Counted from the stretch's first letter, positions 1-7,901 are shown. The stretch is DNA of 64,000 nucleotides from an uncultured Caldimonas sp. (GCF_946480305.1 NZ_CAMLJQ010000001.1:1-64000), one strand, 5' to 3'. The notes: generated by a model from the sequence alone, not told the origin. Translations and numbers: made by a program.

Positions 1-54
1 ATTTACTCCGACGCGATCGCCGGAAAGTGGGTCAGTTTTAAACCGACGTTGACA
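1..54. mobile_element. Putative terminal end of an IS21-like insertion sequence
   Basis: Read on the minus strand from position 54, the sequence starts TGTCAACG and runs into the block AAAACTGACCCAC, which resembles the terminal repeats of IS21-family (istA/istB) elements. The RepA-like ATPase reading frame is normal up to about position 55, then changes to six unrelated codons and a stop (38-40), as expected if the element inserted there. The rest of the element, with any transposase, lies outside the window. The family assignment is from memory of the end sequence only; the truncation itself is visible. Confidence 0.45.
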
Positions 55-586
55 CGTTCTCGTTCGCACCCGCGCTGAGCCGGGCCAGCGTGTCCCCAAC
101 GACCAGTTCGCATTTCGCGCCGTGGTCGGACTCGAGCTGCTTGACGAGCTTGATCACGGCCGTCGCATCAGCCTCGGTGTCGAACAGATTCAAAGGCGAT
201 TTCACTACGAAGAAGTCGGGAACTCTGCAGCCGTGGTGATGCTGATAGGCCTGTAAACGCTTGCGAACGGACGCAGGTGCTTCCGTGGCCAGGTACACCA
301 CCATGCCGCGCTCAACATTGCGGCCCATCCATGCAGCTCCGCGAGCGACAGCGCAGGCAATGTCGACGGCGAGGAAGGTTTTTCCGGAGTTGCTGTCGCC
401 GTAGAGAACGCTCAGCGCCGCGCGTCCGATCAATCCTTCAATGAGCTCGTCTTCAGGTGTGAATTCGTCCGGGAGATCTTCCGCCCGTTCATATTCAAGG
501 ACGCGAGGGACATGCTTGTACGCCTCGACCTTGGCCCGATCGAGCACCGCCGCGGCTGTGTTGTACTTCTCTGAGCCAGGTTTCAA
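38..586 (-). pseudogene. RepA-like AAA ATPase (replicative helicase type), C-terminally truncated
   Basis: This is the first 182 residues of a RecA/RepA-fold ATPase of the kind used for replication by plasmids, phages and islands. A Walker A motif GDSNSGKT sits at residues 63-70 and a Walker B-like LVVGD at about 161-165. Family members normally continue well past the point where this one ends. After residue 177 the frame enters the putative insertion sequence end and stops, so the ATPase core is incomplete and the gene is probably dead. Translation would start at a TTG at 586 that overlaps the TGA of the upstream zinc-finger gene, suggesting coupling before disruption. Confidence 0.7.
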
Positions 587-1002
587 GCGGCAGCCTCCGC
601 TGCAATGACCTGAATACGGTTTGCAGACGTCTGCAGGCGCTCCAGATCCTCTGAGGTAAGCTGCATTCCGCGCGCCATGTTGGCGGCAGAGGTGGCCACC
701 ACGAGGGCCTCGAATGCGAGGATCTCGAGAGCTTGGCTCGGAGGCAGTAGACGGCGACGCTTCACAGGGCCTGCCACGTGATCACGAGGAGGGAAAAGGT
801 CGGTGATTTCCAGGCCGACGGACCGAACCACTTCTTCGACATCGCACCCAGCGAAGCACTTGAGCAGGACCGTGCCGTCAGGCAGTTCTTTGATCGAGAG
901 AGAAGGGCCCTTGTCGTCGTGCGCAGGGCATCGGGCGGACCATTGAGACGGCCCTCGCTTGCGGACCCGCTCGAGGCGAGCGAGGAGAGCTTCTGCGCAC
1001 AT
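583..1002 (-). CDS. Primase-type zinc-finger (CHC2-like) protein of the integrated element
   Basis: A 139-residue protein. The N-terminal half has the zinc-ribbon pattern of DnaG/phage primases: C25-x2-H28, then C49-x3-C53 within KCFAGC, followed by a conserved segment ending in the LF-P type motif. No TOPRIM catalytic domain follows; the C-terminal part is helical and unrecognised. It overlaps its neighbours by ATGA (upstream, 1002) and TTGA (downstream, 583), so it is translationally coupled to the HTH gene and the RepA-like ATPase. A stand-alone template-recognition subunit working with the helicase during element replication is the likely role, by inference. Confidence 0.6.
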   Translation of the reverse strand: MCAEALLARLERVRKRGPSQWSARCPAHDDKGPSLSIKELPDGTVLLKCFAGCDVEEVVRSVGLEITDLFPPRDHVAGPVKRRRLLPPSQALEILAFEALVVATSAANMARGMQLTSEDLERLQTSANRIQVIAAEAAA

Positions 1003-1265
1003 CAGAGGAGGTCTTTTGCTGGGGCCTTCTTAGGTGCGCGCACGCAGTGCGAGATGAACTCGCGCACCGCGTCTCGGGGGTACAAGAAGGCGTTGCCCAT
1101 CAGCACGTATGCCGGGCCTTTGCCGCGCTTCCGCCATGCACTCGCAGTGCCTGGGGTGATCTTCGCCAGCAGGATGAAGTCGTCTTCGGTGAAGCAGTCC
1201 AGGGACTGCGCGAGCGCCGCAACGCGCTCCTTCTCTTTCGCTTCGGGTTCGCCTGTTTGTTCCAT
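1002..1265 (-). CDS. Small helix-turn-helix DNA-binding protein (AlpA/excisionase-like)
   Basis: An 87-residue protein. Its central part reads like a MerR/AlpA-type winged helix: a helix-turn-helix around residues 30-45, then RKRGKGPAYVLMGN and a PRDAVREFI segment, matching the usual R-x-G-GP-Y..G....Y...D pattern of element-encoded excisionase/AlpA-like proteins. It is first in a three-gene overlapping cassette with the zinc-finger and RepA-like genes. It may control transcription or replication of the element; excisionase activity is not shown. Confidence 0.5.
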   Translation of the reverse strand: MEQTGEPEAKEKERVAALAQSLDCFTEDDFILLAKITPGTASAWRKRGKGPAYVLMGNAFLYPRDAVREFISHCVRAPKKAPAKDLL

Positions 1266-1321
1266 GTCATGCCCCTAAAAGAACATGCACGGATCATTGC
1301 GAGATAGTCCCGCTGGGTCTA

Positions 1322-1357
1322 GGCGAAAAGTCAGAGCGTCTATAGCGACTTTTCGCC
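1322..1357. repeat. Perfect 11-bp inverted repeat at the end of an element gene
   Basis: GGCGAAAAGTC (1322-1332) and GACTTTTCGCC (1347-1357) are separated by 14 bases. The right arm overlaps the last codons of the 207-residue element protein, so on the minus strand the hairpin would form at its stop codon. There is no U-tract after it, which argues against a simple intrinsic terminator. It could stabilise the mRNA 3' end or act as an operator for the HTH protein just downstream. Confidence 0.5.
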
Positions 1358-1963
1358 GCGTCCTCTCTCCGCTATGTATTGCCGTACGGCGGCCGTTGGA
1401 TCAACCATCACGCCAGCTGCTTCAAAGCAGCAACAGCACGCCTCCATAAAGGCCTTGTTGCGACCGACCTGAATGCCATCCCGTTCAAGCCAATACGCGA
1501 TCAAGGCAACGAGCGCGACCTGCCCGCCGCTGGTGCGGCGTCGACCTGTTCGCCTACCCTTGCCTGGAAGCGTATCGAGCACCGTACCCAGCGCCGCAGC
1601 CAACGTGCGCAGCTGTTGCTCGATGGAGAAGACGGGTTCACCCGGCCCCTTCACAACGACTTCGTCGTCTGAGGGTCGATAGCCCAGGTGCATGGAAATC
1701 TCGAAATAGCTCCGCAGGTCGAGGGCCTCGATCGCGGCAAGTAACGAGGCGGCGTGCTTTGCTGCGTCGGTTAGCCGCTTCGCCCGCTCCGCCGACGTGG
1801 GCGCCCCACCTCCCGCTATTGCTACCGAACAAGCGCCGTCCAGCTGCGCAATAGTTTCGGGCGTGCAGCCGAGACGCTTCAGCGTCTCGGCATGCTCGCT
1901 GCTCAGCGCTTTCACGAGCGGCGCAGGACGAGGCGTTGCCGGCACTGCTCCACCTGGTCGCAT
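1340..1963 (-). CDS. Hypothetical protein of the integrated element
   Basis: A 207-residue protein I do not recognise. The N-terminus is Pro/Ala-rich, the middle (about 20-85) is predicted helical, a basic KGRRTGRRR stretch lies near residue 135, and a CCCC run occurs near residue 177. It starts inside the 3' end of the 79-residue gene upstream (about 50 bases of overlap), which suggests joint expression. The hairpin at 1322-1357 covers its 3' end. Its location between the integrase and the replication cassette suggests an accessory element function. Confidence 0.5.
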   Translation of the reverse strand: MRPGGAVPATPRPAPLVKALSSEHAETLKRLGCTPETIAQLDGACSVAIAGGGAPTSAERAKRLTDAAKHAASLLAAIEALDLRSYFEISMHLGYRPSDDEVVVKGPGEPVFSIEQQLRTLAAALGTVLDTLPGKGRRTGRRRTSGGQVALVALIAYWLERDGIQVGRNKAFMEACCCCFEAAGVMVDPTAAVRQYIAERGRGEKSL

Positions 1964-2151
1964 AGGTCCGCCGCCAGCTCGAGCAATCGCTTCTGCATGC
2001 CTTCCTCGTGGTTGGCAAAGTTGGCGAAGCCAGCGCCGGAAATAGAGCAGAGCAGTGCCTGCAGTTGAGGCAGCTTAAGCGATAGATCGTCGATCGCGTT
2101 GATGTCGAGCGCAGTTCCTGCGGCGTCTTGTTCGATAATTGAGCTAGCCAT
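1912..2151 (-). CDS. Small hypothetical protein of the integrated element
   Basis: A 79-residue, acidic to neutral, mostly helical protein without a family I can name. An AGGTGA ribosome site sits just before the ATG at 2151, which supports real translation. It is the first gene after the integrase in the leftward reading direction and overlaps the following 207-residue frame. No membrane segment or metal motif is visible. Confidence 0.45.
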   Translation of the reverse strand: MASSIIEQDAAGTALDINAIDDLSLKLPQLQALLCSISGAGFANFANHEEGMQKRLLELAADLCDQVEQCRQRLVLRRS

Positions 2152-2184
2152 ACTTCACCTCTGTCGTAGGTGGATCGTTGGTTA

Positions 2185-2216
2185 GGTGTCTGCGGTGCGT
2201 CACCACCGCAGACACC
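2185..2216. repeat. Strong 12-bp hairpin between integrase and element genes
   Basis: GGTGTCTGCGGT (2185-2196) and ACCGCAGACACC (2205-2216) form a perfect stem with an 8-base loop in the 123-base gap between the integrase stop and the next element gene. There is no T-run on either side, so it is not a standard intrinsic terminator. It may separate integrase transcription from the replication module, or be a protein-binding site. Confidence 0.5.
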
Positions 2217-2274
2217 GCCTTGGCCTGTATCGGCCTTCCGCCCTGGCTTTGTAGTAGTCTTTCCGTGCGGCTCC

Positions 2275-3321
2275 TCACGCCGCATTGGTTTTTGTTGCGA
2301 TGGCTGCGTGCACGTCTTCCGGCTTGATGTCGGTGTAACGGCGCAGCATGGCCCACGTTTTGTGCCCGGTCAAAAGAGCAACCTGCGGGATGCCGAGGCC
2401 CATGCGAAAGAACTGCGCCGTGGCGCGGTGCCTTAGGTCGTGGAAAGTCAAGTCCTCGATCTTGGGTTTCACCAGCTTGCAGGCGCGTGTGAAGGCGGTC
2501 GACACCGACGCGGCCCGCACGCCGAATATGCTGCCTTCCTCTCGGCCGTCGATCAGCCGCTCTACGATGGCCCAGGCCTCCGGCAGCAGCGGCACCGTCT
2601 GGTCATTGCCAGCCTTGTTGCGCGGGTCCTTGCGGTCGCGAATCACCACGGTGCGGCGCTCGCGGTCGACGTCTTCCACCTGCAGCCCGCAGATTTCGCC
2701 CTGGCGCATGCCGGTGGCCAGCGCGAAGCGGCAGAGCAGGGGCATGTCGATTCGCTGCCAGGGATTCGCTTCCCAGTGGGCATAGAGGCGCTGCAACTCG
2801 TCGTCTGACGGTTCCCGGCTGCGCTCGCGGCTGCGGGTTTCGAGGCCGTCAGCGGCGAGCGATGCGCGTGCCTCGCGCGCCAGGTCGGCGGGGATGTCGA
2901 GGTGGCGGGAGTGCCGACCCCAATGCAGGATGGCCGAGAGGAAGGAAAGGTCGGCAGCGATCGTGACGCCGCCGGCGCCCGCCTTGCGCCGGCGCAGGAT
3001 GAAGTCGGAGAGCACGGCCTTGTTGAGCTTCGCCAGCGGCACCGAGCCGATCTCGCGCTTGAGCATGGTGTGCGTCGCTGCCTTGGTCTTGCCGGGCTCC
3101 TTGGCATGGAGCTCGGCGTACTTGTCGATCAGATCGGCCAGCGTGGCGCCCTTGGGCACGGGCGCGTAGCCGCTCACCGCGATGTGCTTGGCCTGGGACT
3201 CCATTGCCGCGCCCCAGGCCTTCGCCTCGCGCTTCGAGGCGAACGTCGCGCCCTTGCGCTGGCCGGCGACGAGTACCTGCACACGCCAGTTGCCGGACGG
3301 GAGCTGAGAAAATGTCGGCAT
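2275..3321 (-). CDS. Site-specific tyrosine recombinase (dusA-type integrase)
   Basis: A 348-residue phage-type integrase. The catalytic set is visible: R206 in ATGMRQGE, H294-x-x-R297 in FHDLRH, H320 in LLTGH and the tyrosine nucleophile Y329 in RRYTD. The N-terminal part (about 1-160) looks like the arm-binding and SAM-like core-binding domains. The gene lies directly beside the 5' end of dusA and reads away from it, the arrangement of the integrase group that uses dusA as attachment gene. It would catalyse integration and excision of the element that runs leftward out of the window. All active-site residues are present, so the enzyme may still work although the element is damaged by an IS. 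Confidence 0.9.
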   Translation of the reverse strand: MPTFSQLPSGNWRVQVLVAGQRKGATFASKREAKAWGAAMESQAKHIAVSGYAPVPKGATLADLIDKYAELHAKEPGKTKAATHTMLKREIGSVPLAKLNKAVLSDFILRRRKAGAGGVTIAADLSFLSAILHWGRHSRHLDIPADLAREARASLAADGLETRSRERSREPSDDELQRLYAHWEANPWQRIDMPLLCRFALATGMRQGEICGLQVEDVDRERRTVVIRDRKDPRNKAGNDQTVPLLPEAWAIVERLIDGREEGSIFGVRAASVSTAFTRACKLVKPKIEDLTFHDLRHRATAQFFRMGLGIPQVALLTGHKTWAMLRRYTDIKPEDVHAAIATKTNAA

Positions 3322-3322
3322 G

Positions 3323-3511
3323 TCAGGCCCGCCGAGCGGTTTGAATCTCGGCCTGTAGGGCCGTCTCCTGCAGCCGGCGAACGGCGAAGCGTGCAGCGCC
3401 GTTCGCGGTCAGGCTGCGCCCAGGCATCGGCCGGGGTTGCTTGGCGATCGAGGTGTAGTAGAGGATCGAGCTCCACTGCTCAGGCGTCCATGACTGCGGT
3501 TTCGGGTCCAT
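3323..3511 (-). CDS. Small protein encoded just upstream of the integrase
   Basis: A 62-residue protein starting at the ATG at 3511; the frame stays open to 3577 but that extension lacks support. It contains a WTPEQWSSILYYTS segment and a basic C-terminal half. Its stop lies one base before the integrase ATG at 3321, so the two are almost certainly co-expressed. Genes in this position are often recombination directionality factors, but no clear HTH is seen and the role is a guess from position. Confidence 0.4.
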   Translation of the reverse strand: MDPKPQSWTPEQWSSILYYTSIAKQPRPMPGRSLTANGAARFAVRRLQETALQAEIQTARRA

Positions 3512-3566
3512 CGTGTGCAATCTGTGTGTGTCCAATCGTGCACCGATGCTATACCCGTTCGCTACC

Positions 3567-3588
3567 CTTGTGTGCACCTTGTGTGCAC
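3567..3588. repeat. Tandem 11-bp repeat CTTGTGTGCAC beside the attachment region
   Basis: CTTGTGTGCAC occurs twice back to back (3567-3577, 3578-3588), with further GTGTGCA-type copies at about 3513 and, inverted, at 3594-3602 (TTTGCACAC). These sit in the AT-richer segment between the integrase gene and the dusA junction. Repeated short sites near an attachment core are typical of integrase arm-type sites or directionality-factor sites; the assignment is inference. Confidence 0.4.
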
Positions 3589-3622
3589 TTTTCTTTGCAC
3601 ACGCCGTGATTTTGGGCTCAGA

Positions 3623-4627
3623 GTGGTAAACAAAACTGAATTAAATCAACAAGTTAGCGAGTGGCGTCTAAGCGTTGCTCCGATGATGGACTGGACAGAC
3701 CGTCACTGCCGCTACTTCCACCGGCTGCTGACCCGGCACACCCGGCTGTACACCGAGATGGTGACGACCGGCGCGCTGCTGCACGGCGACGTGCCTCGGC
3801 ACCTGGACTTCAACGAGGAAGAGCATCCCGTCGCGCTGCAACTCGGCGGCAGCGAGCCGCACGATCTGGCCGCGTGTGCAAAGCTTGCACAACAGTGGGG
3901 CTACGACGAGGTGAACCTCAATTGCGGCTGCCCGAGCGAGCGGGTGCAGCGCGGCGCCTTCGGCGCCTGCCTGATGGCCGAGCCCCGGCTCGTGGCGGAT
4001 TGCGTGAAGGCGATGCGCGATGTGGTCGACATTCCGGTGACCGTGAAGCACCGCATCGGCATCGACAAGGTCGAGAGCTACGAATTCGTGCGCGACTTCG
4101 TCGGCACCATTGCAGAGGCGGGGTGCGACGTGTTCATTGTCCATGCCCGCAATGCCTGGCTCCAAGGGTTGAGCCCCAAGGAAAACCGCGAGGTGCCTCC
4201 ACTGCGGTATGAACTGGTGCATCGGCTGAAGCGCGAGTTTCCTCAGCTGACGATTGCGATCAACGGCGGGCTGGCGACCAACGGGGCCATCGCCGAACAA
4301 CTGCAACACCTCGACGGCGTGATGATCGGGCGCGAGGCCTATCACAACCCCTATGTGATGGCGACGTGGGACGCGGCCTTCTTCTCTGACGAGCGGGCGG
4401 TTCCTGACCGCGAAGCGATCGAAGAGGAGATGGTCCGCTATTGCGAGCGCGAGGCAGCTCGCGGGGTGCCCTGGCCGCACGTCGTTCGCCACATGCTCGG
4501 CCTGCGCAACGGCTTGCCCGGAGCGCGCCGCTGGCGGCAGGTGTGGTCGGATCATCGGCTGAAGGGCGAGTCGGTGCGCACGGTGCACAAGCTCGCATGC
4601 GAGTCAGGTTGGGCTCGCGCCGCTTAG
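3623..4627 (+). CDS. dusA: tRNA-dihydrouridine(20/20a) synthase DusA, N-terminus re-formed by the element
   Basis: A flavin enzyme that reduces uridine 20/20a in the D-loop of tRNAs. The core begins at SVAPMMDWTDRHCRYFHR (FMN site); the catalytic cysteine lies in NCGCPS near residue 103, followed by VKHRIG and INGG phosphate-binding motifs, as in DusA. About 334 residues from the GTG at 3623 is the usual family length; the frame is open upstream to 3515 but that part looks like element sequence. The first 15 or so codons are AT-rich and unlike the rest, consistent with integration having replaced the original start. The promoter would also come from the element side. Function is probably retained. 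Confidence 0.9.
   Translation: MVNKTELNQQVSEWRLSVAPMMDWTDRHCRYFHRLLTRHTRLYTEMVTTGALLHGDVPRHLDFNEEEHPVALQLGGSEPHDLAACAKLAQQWGYDEVNLNCGCPSERVQRGAFGACLMAEPRLVADCVKAMRDVVDIPVTVKHRIGIDKVESYEFVRDFVGTIAEAGCDVFIVHARNAWLQGLSPKENREVPPLRYELVHRLKREFPQLTIAINGGLATNGAIAEQLQHLDGVMIGREAYHNPYVMATWDAAFFSDERAVPDREAIEEEMVRYCEREAARGVPWPHVVRHMLGLRNGLPGARRWRQVWSDHRLKGESVRTVHKLACESGWARAA
3671..3702. other. Probable attachment site (att) of the integrated element within dusA
   Basis: The base composition changes from AT-rich element sequence to high-GC dusA coding sequence about here, over the codons for the conserved VAPMMDWTD motif. Integrases of the dusA group recombine at this conserved stretch. The exact core cannot be defined because the other junction, with the matching direct repeat, is outside the window. 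Confidence 0.45.
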
Positions 4628-4724
4628 CGCTTGTAGAGCACACGAGCCGCAGCCTCAGGCCAGCGCACGCTCGCCCCTCTCGTTGGCGTCGCATCCGGGT
4701 GCAAGACCGGGGCCTGTTGATGTC

Positions 4725-5969
4725 TCACTCCGTCCACGCCGCCATGGCGCGTTGCTGCCGCCACGCGGGGGCACTCGTCGGGAACAGCGGTGCTTCCGGT
4801 TGCAGCATCGCGAGCAGCACGGCAGCGGCCACGCGGGGGCGCTGCATACCGGTCCGCAGCACGTGCTGACAGTGCGCGGCGTTGAGGGGCTGACCGAAAA
4901 AGAGCTTCTGGTCGACCGTGAAACGGCCTCGATGCTCGCTCCACCAGGCCTTGACGCGTGGCACGTCGGGCCAGGGCAGGGCGATGTCTTCGGGCACGGT
5001 GACATCCTCGTCTTCGGGATCGTCCGTGGGCCCGTCCTCATGGCCTTCGGGCGGCATGCCTTCCAACTGATCGAGGTTGAAATCGGCACCCGTGATCCAG
5101 GCGAAAGCCTCGCCCGCGATGCGTGCGGTGGCTGGCTGCTCCATCTGCTCGATGAGCCACGGCACGTAGCGCGGGTTGCCGGTGCGCCCGGCGCCCATGA
5201 TGCGCATCCGCAGGACGTCCGGGACGCCTTCGAGCTGTGCGAGGAACTCGTGGCTGTATTGCAGGTTTGAGGTCAGTGCGAGCAGCAGGAGCGCATCGCG
5301 TTGGCGGCGCCCCGGTTTGAGCGCGAGATCATGGAGGGTGGCACGTGTATTCAGAGGGTTGCCCAGCAGAGTGACGGACCACGCGGCCCAGTAACGCGCC
5401 TCGGGCTTGGGGTCGGTCAATGCGCCTTGCAACTCCTGCAGCACGTCGACACGCCCGAGTTCTCCCGCCGCTCGCACTGCCCGGACGCGTGCTGCATCGG
5501 ACTCCGCGCCCAGCCATGCCCTCAGCGCCATTCCCGGGTCCTGCCGGTGCATGGCACAGGCAGCGATTCCCAGGCTCCGGCACAGGCCGACCGATGACAC
5601 GAGCAGTTCCTTCACGACGCCGTTCAACTCGCTTGGGCCAACCCATCCCAGGGCCGAAGCCACGCCCGGAAGGACCTCCGGCGCCTGCACCGCGCGTTCA
5701 AGCACCGCATGCCAGCGATCCGGTCGAGTCAGCGCGAGCACCGATGCAACGAAATACTCCTCGGCGCCTTCGCCGCCCAGTGCCTGCACACACAACGGCC
5801 ATGCACCGTCGGGCTGTGCGCGCAAGCCGTCGATCTGCGCCGAGAGCTGGTCATCCAGGTCGACGAGCTGATCCGGAGCGTAGTTCGGAGCATCCACGGC
5901 ATAGCAGCGCTGCAGCCACAGGAACTGCGCCTCGTCGTGATACTCCTGCAGGTTCTCGTTCATGCTCAT
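4725..5969 (-). CDS. TIGR02270-type HEAT-like repeat protein of the T6SS island
   Basis: A 414-residue cytosolic protein made of helical pairs resembling HEAT/PBS-lyase repeats (for example SDAARVRAVRAAGELG near residue 160 and PKPEARYWAAWSVTLLGN near 190), with an acidic hinge DDPEDEDVTVPED around 320. I recognise it as the TIGR02270 family, which recurs downstream of VgrG/DUF2169/DUF4150 clusters. Its start overlaps the DUF3396 stop by ATGA, so it is the last gene of the seven-gene island. Family function is not established; a role as immunity partner or effector-handling scaffold is inferred from position only. It is convergent with dusA. Confidence 0.7.
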   Translation of the reverse strand: MSMNENLQEYHDEAQFLWLQRCYAVDAPNYAPDQLVDLDDQLSAQIDGLRAQPDGAWPLCVQALGGEGAEEYFVASVLALTRPDRWHAVLERAVQAPEVLPGVASALGWVGPSELNGVVKELLVSSVGLCRSLGIAACAMHRQDPGMALRAWLGAESDAARVRAVRAAGELGRVDVLQELQGALTDPKPEARYWAAWSVTLLGNPLNTRATLHDLALKPGRRQRDALLLLALTSNLQYSHEFLAQLEGVPDVLRMRIMGAGRTGNPRYVPWLIEQMEQPATARIAGEAFAWITGADFNLDQLEGMPPEGHEDGPTDDPEDEDVTVPEDIALPWPDVPRVKAWWSEHRGRFTVDQKLFFGQPLNAAHCQHVLRTGMQRPRVAAAVLLAMLQPEAPLFPTSAPAWRQQRAMAAWTE

Positions 5970-6886
5970 GGGGCAGACCGGAGCCGGTGCAACCAGTCAT
6001 GGGTTGCGGTTTCGTCGGGGAAGCCCGGCATCGGAAAAAGGTTGTCGACCAGCAGCGGCGCGAGAGCCATGTTCGCGTTCCGGTAAGGATCGACGGGTTC
6101 GTTGCGGTGCCGGTCACCGAGCAGCGGTACAGGCCCGGCCTGCAGCAGCATTCCGCCGTCGGTCATCGAAAGGCCGAGGGCACCGCGGCCCGCGAGGTGC
6201 TCCGCGCCTTCGCGAGCAAGGGGGCTACGCGCGAGCAGATCTCGATGGATCCAGGTCTGCCACTGCGCGCTTTTCAGCGCAGTGAGCAAGCCGCGCGACT
6301 CAGTGATCAGGTCGTGGCCATCCAGGCCCGCATACCGTTCAAGCGCAGCCCGGATCGCCAGATTGCGTTCCGGGTCCATCTCGCCATAGTCGTAGTTGAT
6401 GGAAAGGCCGGCGCTGCCGTGCCAGAAGGGGAACATGCCGGTGAGCCGTTTCACCAGCGCGCCGAACTCGCTGGTGCGCTCCACGGCCAGCTCGGCGGGA
6501 ACGTGCAACTGAAGCCACCCCAGCGAGTCGGCGCCGTATTCGCCCCGATAGCCGAAGCGCAACGCCCACGGGCCGACCGAGTCGAGTGTGGAGCCCGAGT
6601 CGACGAAAAGGTAGAAGTTGTAGCCCGCGCGCATTTCCTGGATCGCAAGGTCGACCTGCTCTGCCAGCGCTTCGGGCGAGCTGGCCTCGTTCCGCTCCAT
6701 CAGGTCATTGCGAAACCAGCTGGCTCCCGGGGCGACCAGTTGCACGCTGTTGACCAGCACCTCGCGCAACGCGTCGAAGTCCACGTTCGTATGGCGAAAG
6801 AACAGGGTGACGGCGCCTGTCAGCATGGCCAGCACCTCTTGGCCACGGGCGAAGATGACCGGATGCTGCTGTGAGAGTGGTGTCAT
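5966..6886 (-). CDS. DUF3396 protein, likely type VI immunity protein
   Basis: A 306-residue soluble protein of the DUF3396 group, which is commonly annotated as a type VI immunity family. Typical features are the ALRFGYRGEYG and SINYDYGEMDPERN segments and a C-terminal PMPGFPDETATHDWLHRL stretch. It starts 8 bases after the stop of the nuclease-tailed PAAR-like effector and overlaps the next gene by ATGA. That gene order, effector then immunity, makes it the first candidate to neutralise the effector in the producing cell. Binding to the effector is not shown by sequence. Confidence 0.75.
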   Translation of the reverse strand: MTPLSQQHPVIFARGQEVLAMLTGAVTLFFRHTNVDFDALREVLVNSVQLVAPGASWFRNDLMERNEASSPEALAEQVDLAIQEMRAGYNFYLFVDSGSTLDSVGPWALRFGYRGEYGADSLGWLQLHVPAELAVERTSEFGALVKRLTGMFPFWHGSAGLSINYDYGEMDPERNLAIRAALERYAGLDGHDLITESRGLLTALKSAQWQTWIHRDLLARSPLAREGAEHLAGRGALGLSMTDGGMLLQAGPVPLLGDRHRNEPVDPYRNANMALAPLLVDNLFPMPGFPDETATHDWLHRLRSAP

Positions 6887-6893
6887 GGCAGAT

Positions 6894-7898
6894 TCACTTC
6901 GTGTAGCCGGGGCAGCCGCATCCTTCGGGCGTGATGGCCTGGGGATCCTGGCCTGGCGGCTTGGACAGCTTGCGGTAGTTCTCGATCTGGTCGGTACTGA
7001 ACTTGTCGCGGCCTCCGCCGCGCGATTCGTAGCTGAATTTCGCGTCGAAGATCCGACGGTTCCCTTTGCTTTCGACGATGAGATCGGGAAAGCAGATGCT
7101 TTTCTGGCGCGGGTTGCGCTTGTAGAACGAGCACACCTCTCGAAGGAACCGGCGTGACGGCGTGCCGCCCGGGCCGCTCAGTGCACCGGGACGCAAGAAC
7201 GCCGCGTCGGCGACGGCGGAGGGCAAGCCGTCCACCAGCGATTGGATGATGTTGCCGTCCGCCATCGGATTGATCTTCGTGGGCGGCGTGCTGTTCATGA
7301 AGAACGGCTGCTCCGATGTGATGCCATTGCCCAGCTTGCCATCGCTCTTGAGCTTGTTGATCTTTTTTTCAAAGGAGTCCGAACAGCAGCCGGGTCCCTT
7401 GATCTTGCCCTGGTCGTACTCGGCCTGCGCTTCGCAGAACGCCTGACAGATGGCATTGGCCTCGTCTTCCGACATGCCGGCTTGGACCAGCTGCTGAATC
7501 ACACCACCCAGGTTGGCGGCATTCTGGGAGTTGTGGAACATCTTGTCGGTCAGGCGGCATGCGTTCTTGCCGTTGAGCTTGACCGTGAAGGCGTAGAGGA
7601 TCCACGTTGCCTCCTTCATGAAAGTGCTCGACTTCACGCCTCCCGCCACGCCCGCGTTGTCGCCATTGGACAGCGCAAACTTCGAGCCTTTGACGGCCGC
7701 CATCATCTTGTCGCCCTTGACGGAGGTGGTTCCGCTCGCCAAGGTGATCGATTGCGCGATGTTGGGGTAGGGCACCGGCACCGGGCCTCCGGGCGAGGGG
7801 GTCTTGCACACATCGGGGATCGTCGCCGTCGAGAGCCCGTTGCTCATCTTGTGCACCAGCGAGTTGACGGTCCCGTTCACCTTGATGGTCACCGGCAT
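6894..7898 (-). CDS. T6SS effector: PAAR-like (DUF4150) domain with C-terminal nuclease-like domain
   Basis: A 334-residue protein. Residues about 1-125 are the PAAR-like DUF4150 domain (KVNGTVNSLVHKMSNG start, then PSPGGPVPVPYPN and KGSKFALSNGD), which caps the VgrG spike. A helical linker with several cysteines follows (151-172). The C-terminal domain carries P271-D272 in FPDLIVE, D286-A287-K288 and Q304, the order expected for a PD-(D/E)xK nuclease with Asp in place of Glu, and ends with a Cys-rich tail (C327, C329). I infer DNA cleavage in target cells after T6SS delivery. It lies between its probable loading factors (DUF2169, ketosynthase-like) and a DUF3396 immunity candidate. Confidence 0.75.
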   Translation of the reverse strand: MPVTIKVNGTVNSLVHKMSNGLSTATIPDVCKTPSPGGPVPVPYPNIAQSITLASGTTSVKGDKMMAAVKGSKFALSNGDNAGVAGGVKSSTFMKEATWILYAFTVKLNGKNACRLTDKMFHNSQNAANLGGVIQQLVQAGMSEDEANAICQAFCEAQAEYDQGKIKGPGCCSDSFEKKINKLKSDGKLGNGITSEQPFFMNSTPPTKINPMADGNIIQSLVDGLPSAVADAAFLRPGALSGPGGTPSRRFLREVCSFYKRNPRQKSICFPDLIVESKGNRRIFDAKFSYESRGGGRDKFSTDQIENYRKLSKPPGQDPQAITPEGCGCPGYTK

Positions 7899-7901
7899 GG
7901 T

